From NCBI GenBank assembly GCA_031552845.1, contig JAVBMC010000024.1, positions 1-9,060 on the forward strand: 9,060 nt of DNA. The letters run 5' to 3'. Positions 6,361 to 9,060 of the stretch are shown piece after piece. Every line of letters starts with the position of its first letter. Within the stretch, counting starts at the first letter, position 1. The DNA comes from JAVBMC01 sp031552845 (GTDB lineage Bacteria; Verrucomicrobiota; Kiritimatiellia; RFP12; DVOR01). A program made the translations under genes and the position numbers. The notes under the pieces are model-generated. The model ran no database searches. It was given only the letters and a program-made list of their open reading frames with translations, and was not told where the DNA came from.

Positions 6361-7188
6361 CTATATGCAGAGCATGCAAATAATCCCTCCAAGAATAGTT
6401 GAGAGGGGCATGATTATGAACAAGGTTGCGACTAATCGGCGCCCCTTGGGGTTGATTTTGGCGAAGAGCAATGCAAAGGGACCTGCTATGAATATCTGTA
6501 TGAGCAGTATGAGCGACATTTCATCGGCTGTATAGCATGCAAGCGAGAGCGTCGCCGCCAACGCCAGCAACCAGGCGGTTATGATGGCAAATGTCTGCCG
6601 AGGACTATTTTGGAATCGCCGTGCAAGATGGATGAGGAACAAGAGGGGCAACGAGGCTACCAATATGATCGTGCCCATTGAGAACAGGATTTCAATTCCG
6701 GCGCCAAAGAGCAGGTCGGTTCCAACCGCTCTCACATTATTTAATGCAAAGATATTGTCAGTCGCGTGATAAACTGAAATCGACATCTTTTCCAACATCA
6801 ACAGCATAGGGATGGCGGTGAAGAGCGGCAAGACAACCACCCCAATCGTCTTCCATCTGCGTGGTAGATGGAACTTGGCGGCGAGCGCGATGAATGGACC
6901 TGTTAGCAGGCATATTGTTGTGACGAATGCTGCCCATCGGTTGAGCGGTAGGAACAGAGTTCCAATCCGAAGCTCGTCTAACCCGCTGCAACAATAGGCA
7001 ATGACGTATCCAATCAGCACCAGCAGCGCCACCCATCCTGACAACACCCACCGTATCCGATGGCGGCTATTACACAACCATTGATCAATGGCAAGCAGCA
7101 CGCACGTCGACCCGTAGATAAAAGGCGAAAGGAGCATCACTGTCCACAAAGCGCTGAGGATTGTATTGATCATCATGCTGAAGGTCAT
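6361..7188 (-). CDS. Eight-helix membrane protein made of two fused repeat units
   Basis: I do not recognise a named family. From the ATG at 7188 the product has 275 residues and about eight hydrophobic segments (near 13-34, 47-66, 86-105, 113-132, 163-187, 197-217, 224-243, 250-272). It is an internal duplication: TGPFIALAAK at 96-105 matches AGPFALLFAK at 235-244, each followed by a basic stretch and another helix, and a tryptophan sits in the second helix of each half (W52, W206). The second half aligns well with the 128-residue protein at 8030-8416 (ASLPLLFLIHLAR against AYIPILLLLGLAR). The frame stays open upstream to 7290, but that part overlaps the preceding gene and is hydrophilic. 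The leader before the ATG is AT-rich without a good ribosome binding site. It is probably the last gene of a four-gene operon, and no clear terminator follows. Function unknown. Confidence 0.75.
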   Translation of the reverse strand: MTFSMMINTILSALWTVMLLSPFIYGSTCVLLAIDQWLCNSRHRIRWVLSGWVALLVLIGYVIAYCCSGLDELRIGTLFLPLNRWAAFVTTICLLTGPFIALAAKFHLPRRWKTIGVVVLPLFTAIPMLLMLEKMSISVYHATDNIFALNNVRAVGTDLLFGAGIEILFSMGTIILVASLPLLFLIHLARRFQNSPRQTFAIITAWLLALAATLSLACYTADEMSLILLIQIFIAGPFALLFAKINPKGRRLVATLFIIMPLSTILGGIICMLCI

Positions 7189-7226
7189 GTTTATTTCTAT
7201 TTCTAAGTGTTGTGTTGTGCAAGTGG

Positions 7227-7604
7227 TCAATGGGATAAGACTAGTCCTGCAAATAACTCTCCAAAGCTGCTGGCGATGCCTGCTCCCCAAAATGTCCAGA
7301 AAGCATTAATCTCGCACTTGGCGGCGAGGATGATGAACATGCCAGCAAAGTAAAGGTTGGATTGTTCCATCAGCATGGTGTTCCATACGGGATGGGATGG
7401 AGTCGGTATTGCTCCGTCATATGCGATTAGGCCGAGAACAAAGAGCAGGAATATCCACGTGAACGCGAGTGCCCAGACGCGGTAGGGGCGGCCTTTGCAG
7501 AGATAAGAGATAAACAGCATCAAGCAGATGGAAAACGTCCACGTGTAGTACCAAGGGCGAATGTAGAGCAACAGCGGCATGTGTGAGGCAAGTGCGCTTG
7601 TCAT
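7227..7604 (-). CDS. Small four-helix membrane protein (repeat-unit family)
   Basis: The product has 125 residues and four likely membrane segments near 19-37, 43-62, 83-96 and 100-122. No named family is recognised. It is a clear paralogue of the next gene upstream (7619-8011): YDGAIPTP corresponds to YHGPVPTP, and EQSNLYFAGMFIILAAK (80-96) corresponds to EQSNVYFSGIFVILAAK. The ATG at 7604 is chosen because it starts the region of similarity and lies 14 bp after the upstream stop. The frame is open back to 7700, but that would overlap the neighbour and add a hydrophilic tail. No good ribosome binding site precedes it, so translation is probably coupled. The gap to the downstream gene is 38 bp. 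The role is unknown; I see no catalytic motif. Confidence 0.72.
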   Translation of the reverse strand: MTSALASHMPLLLYIRPWYYTWTFSICLMLFISYLCKGRPYRVWALAFTWIFLLFVLGLIAYDGAIPTPSHPVWNTMLMEQSNLYFAGMFIILAAKCEINAFWTFWGAGIASSFGELFAGLVLSH

Positions 7605-7762
7605 TGTTAGACTACAGGTTAGTGAATGTACAAGACGTATTTGGTTGCCCAATAGCCCCCGAGGCTGAGGAGGGCGGTCCAAGTCAAGGTTATGTCCCAA
7701 GTGAGTTTGGTCTTGGCGGCGAGGATGACGAAGATGCCGGAGAAGTAAACGTTGGATTGCTC
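7317..7762. repeat. Diverged DNA repeat within two neighbouring membrane-protein genes
   Basis: Bases 7317-7367 and 7712-7762 match at 44 of 51 positions by direct comparison, in the same frame and at homologous places of the two small genes. The 12-mer CTTGGCGGCGAG begins both, and occurs a third time at 6874-6885 at the matching place of the two-unit gene. This is DNA-level evidence for tandem gene duplication. Confidence 0.8.
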
Positions 7763-8011
7763 AAGAAGCAGTTTGCGCCAATAGGCGTCGGGCGGCGTTG
7801 GCACAGGACCGTGGTAAACCGTCATCCCGATGGACGCCAGCAGAATCAGCCATGTCCCGGCAAGTATCCAAGGCCGACACTCAAATTCCTGCAGCATGAA
7901 AGATACGAACACCATCACACAGACTGCAACTGTCCACATGTGATCAATTCCTCTACCTCCGCTGTAATAACGGAATAAAAGAGGTGCGTGTAGAAGGAGT
8001 GCGGTGAACAT
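7619..8011 (-). CDS. Small four-helix membrane protein (repeat-unit family)
   Basis: The product has 130 residues, with likely membrane segments near 26-41, 48-66, 86-100 and 106-126. Its sister is the gene at 7227-7604: the N-termini (MFTALLLHAPLL against MTSALASHMPLL), the polar loop (YHGPVPTP) and the third helix (EQSNVYFSGIFVILAAK) all correspond. W54 in the second helix and K100 at the end of the third are shared with the other copies. The ATG at 8011 lies 18 bp after the upstream stop, without a clear ribosome binding site. No signal peptide cleavage site, enzyme motif or known domain is visible. It is presumably an inner-membrane protein. Function unknown. Confidence 0.72.
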   Translation of the reverse strand: MFTALLLHAPLLFRYYSGGRGIDHMWTVAVCVMVFVSFMLQEFECRPWILAGTWLILLASIGMTVYHGPVPTPPDAYWRKLLLEQSNVYFSGIFVILAAKTKLTWDITLTWTALLSLGGYWATKYVLYIH

Positions 8012-8029
8012 GAAGTTTTGTTGGTCAGG

Positions 8030-8416
8030 CTAGGCAGTAAGGCGGGCTAAAAAGAGTAGTGCGAAAGGAATGGCAATAGGAAACAACACCAAGATAGCTA
8101 TCGCCCTTGATAGACGAGGTTTGCGCTTAGTCACTAGGATGACCAACGGGCCACTTGGTGCAGCGAGTACGCTAAATTCAAACATAAGAGCATAACGCAG
8201 GTAGTTGTTTCGAGGGAAATAAAAAAATATAATGATTCCTGCGAGAATAATCAGCCAACCAGCAGCAATGATCTCCAACTGGCAACAGTTATTACGGCAA
8301 AGTCTTGCAAGTCCCAGAAGAAGCAGAATTGGGATATAGGCAAAAATAATCACCATGCTAATCTCCCAAATGATAAAGTAAAAGTCAATCGACTCCATCG
8401 CCGCCGCCAGTATCAT
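8030..8416 (-). CDS. Small four-helix membrane protein, first gene of the membrane operon
   Basis: The product has 128 residues, with likely membrane segments near 14-37, 47-67, 75-96 and 103-124 and a basic loop KRKPRLSR at 97-104. It is most like the second half of the 275-residue protein (6361-7188): AYIPILLLLGLAR, a GW pair in helix two (W54) and SGPLVILVTK at 88-97 all have counterparts there. It therefore belongs to the same local family as the three genes downstream. The start at 8416 has the only strong ribosome binding site of the group (GGGGAGG, complement of 8423-8429), and a good promoter lies 80 bp upstream. An insertion sequence lies directly beyond. Function unknown. Confidence 0.75.
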   Translation of the reverse strand: MILAAAMESIDFYFIIWEISMVIIFAYIPILLLLGLARLCRNNCCQLEIIAAGWLIILAGIIIFFYFPRNNYLRYALMFEFSVLAAPSGPLVILVTKRKPRLSRAIAILVLFPIAIPFALLFLARLTA

Positions 8417-8422
8417 GTCAAA

Positions 8423-8448
8423 CCTCCCCTCCGGATACGGTCATCCGG
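8423..8448 (-). promoter_or_regulatory. Leader hairpin abutting a strong ribosome binding site
   Basis: On the minus strand CCGGAT and ATCCGG form a perfect 6-bp stem around GACCGT (complement of 8431-8448). The stem ends one base before GGGGAGG (complement of 8423-8429), which is six bases before the ATG at 8416. A hairpin this close could affect ribosome access. Whether it is regulatory is inferred from position only. Confidence 0.5.
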
Positions 8449-8495
8449 CTATTGAGCAAAATCCACGTTGGCCGTGCCTGATATGCACTACCTCT

Positions 8496-8524
8496 ATTGT
8501 AACATAAACCCATAGATAGGGCAA
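8496..8524 (-). promoter_or_regulatory. Promoter of the membrane-protein operon
   Basis: On the minus strand TTGCCC (complement of 8519-8524) and TACAAT (complement of 8496-8501) are separated by exactly 17 bases. Transcription would start near 8489 and give a leader of about 73 bases. The -35 box lies only about 33 bp beyond the transposase stop, so it may lie at or near the end of the insertion sequence. Confidence 0.62.
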
Positions 8525-9060
8525 GGGAAGGTTCATTGCAATAAATGATTTCACTTTCAGACGACTTTTTGCAAAGCGGCATTCCAGAGCTCAAGAGCGC
8601 TTTGCCCGTCAAAAAGTTTGCGGGGAAGCCGGTTGATGAAGGCGACGCCTTCAGCGAGTTCACGGTGGCTGATCTGGCTTAACCGGCTGCCTTTGGGCGC
8701 GAAGCGGCGGATGAGACGATGGTTGTTTTCGTTACTGCCGCGTTCCCAGAAGCTGTAGGGGTGGGCATAATAGATCATGGCGCCTGGGGTATGACGGCGC
8801 AGGAGTTTGAGCATCCCTTTGACATCGGAGAACTCGCTGCCGTTGTCGAAGGTGATTGTTTTGATGTAGGAGCAGTCTTTGAGCAGCAGGCGCAGGGCTT
8901 TACGGGCGCATTTGATGGTATTGCGGGGCATTTTGTAGCAGAACTGCATGCGGGTGGAGCGTTCGATGAAGGAGAAGATGACGGTCTTATCTCCCCGGCG
9001 GCTGCAGAGGGTATCGCCTTCAAAATGTCCGAACTCTTCGCGCAGATCGATGTGCTGCGG
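8525..9060 (-). mobile_element. IS30-family insertion sequence, 3' part
   Basis: The transposase gene runs off the right edge of the window, so only one end of the element is present. The exact end cannot be set without the other inverted repeat. It should lie within a few tens of bases after the transposase stop at 8557, and 8525 is an approximate boundary. The stretch 8532-8555 (GTTCATTGCAATAAATG and onward) is a plausible terminal repeat. Confidence 0.6.
8557..9060 (-). CDS. IS30-family transposase, C-terminal part (5' end outside window)
   Basis: The frame is open from the window edge to a TGA at 8557-8559 and gives 167 residues of the catalytic core. It begins before REEFGHFEGDTL, whose GD matches the first catalytic aspartate of the IS30 DDE domain. 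FDNGSEF supplies the second aspartate, and the stretch HPYSFWERGSNENNHRLIRR, with its NEN, supplies the glutamate. FAPKGSRLS and NRLPRKLFDGQSALELW complete the typical IS30 C-terminus. The internal ATG at 8949 is not the real start, since family-specific sequence continues upstream of it. I see no frameshift or stop in the visible part, so the element may be active. It reads in the same direction as the membrane-protein operon directly downstream. Confidence 0.93.
   Translation of the reverse strand, partial: PQHIDLREEFGHFEGDTLCSRRGDKTVIFSFIERSTRMQFCYKMPRNTIKCARKALRLLLKDCSYIKTITFDNGSEFSDVKGMLKLLRRHTPGAMIYYAHPYSFWERGSNENNHRLIRRFAPKGSRLSQISHRELAEGVAFINRLPRKLFDGQSALELWNAALQKVV

Noticed and set aside
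8418..8663. 81-residue minus-strand open frame overlapping the transposase end and the operon leader
   Set aside because: It covers the promoter, hairpin and ribosome binding site of the next gene, and its first half is the transposase gene in another frame.

Overview
The window holds a conserved metabolic block on the left and a small accessory block on the right. No rRNA, tRNA or CRISPR array is visible. The style suggests a Gram-negative, probably anaerobic bacterium: paired arylacetate-CoA ligases around an ACT-domain protein, a NahK-like sugar kinase, a Gfo/Idh/MocA oxidoreductase, and moderately high GC. A member of the Planctomycetes-Verrucomicrobia-Chlamydiae group (Verrucomicrobiota, Kiritimatiellota or Lentisphaerota) would fit, but this is an impression from gene content only.

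Positions 1-672 contain no convincing gene. They carry an array of GAGGTCA-type heptamers in alternating orientation (294-369), an 11-bp direct repeat bracketing that array, a 9-bp inverted repeat (423-479), and a good sigma70-type promoter (607-635). Positions 679-4928 (+ strand) form a tight operon: PaaK-type ligase, tandem-ACT protein, second PaaK-type ligase, and a NahK-type small-molecule kinase. The spacings are 31 bp, 15 bp and an 8-bp overlap. The operon ends at a strong hairpin (4954-4977) flanked by an A-tract and a T-rich tract, so it can serve convergent transcription from both sides.

From 5004 on, every gene is on the minus strand. A Gfo/Idh/MocA oxidoreductase (5004-6137) has its own promoter, with an inverted repeat over the -35 box. 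Upstream of it lie four small genes (6361-8416) for membrane proteins I cannot assign to a known family. Reading them side by side shows that they are paralogues: together they contain five copies of one four-helix module of roughly 125-140 residues, one gene being a head-to-tail fusion of two modules. They look like one operon from a promoter at 8496-8524, with a hairpin next to the only strong ribosome binding site. The window ends inside an IS30-family transposase gene (8557-9060, 5' end outside), which lies immediately upstream of that operon.

The left operon probably activates an aryl- or arylacetic acid (or runs the reverse reaction during amino acid fermentation), with the ACT protein as a likely amino acid sensor. 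How the kinase fits is not clear. The tandem membrane-protein family next to an insertion sequence is the least explained and most interesting part.
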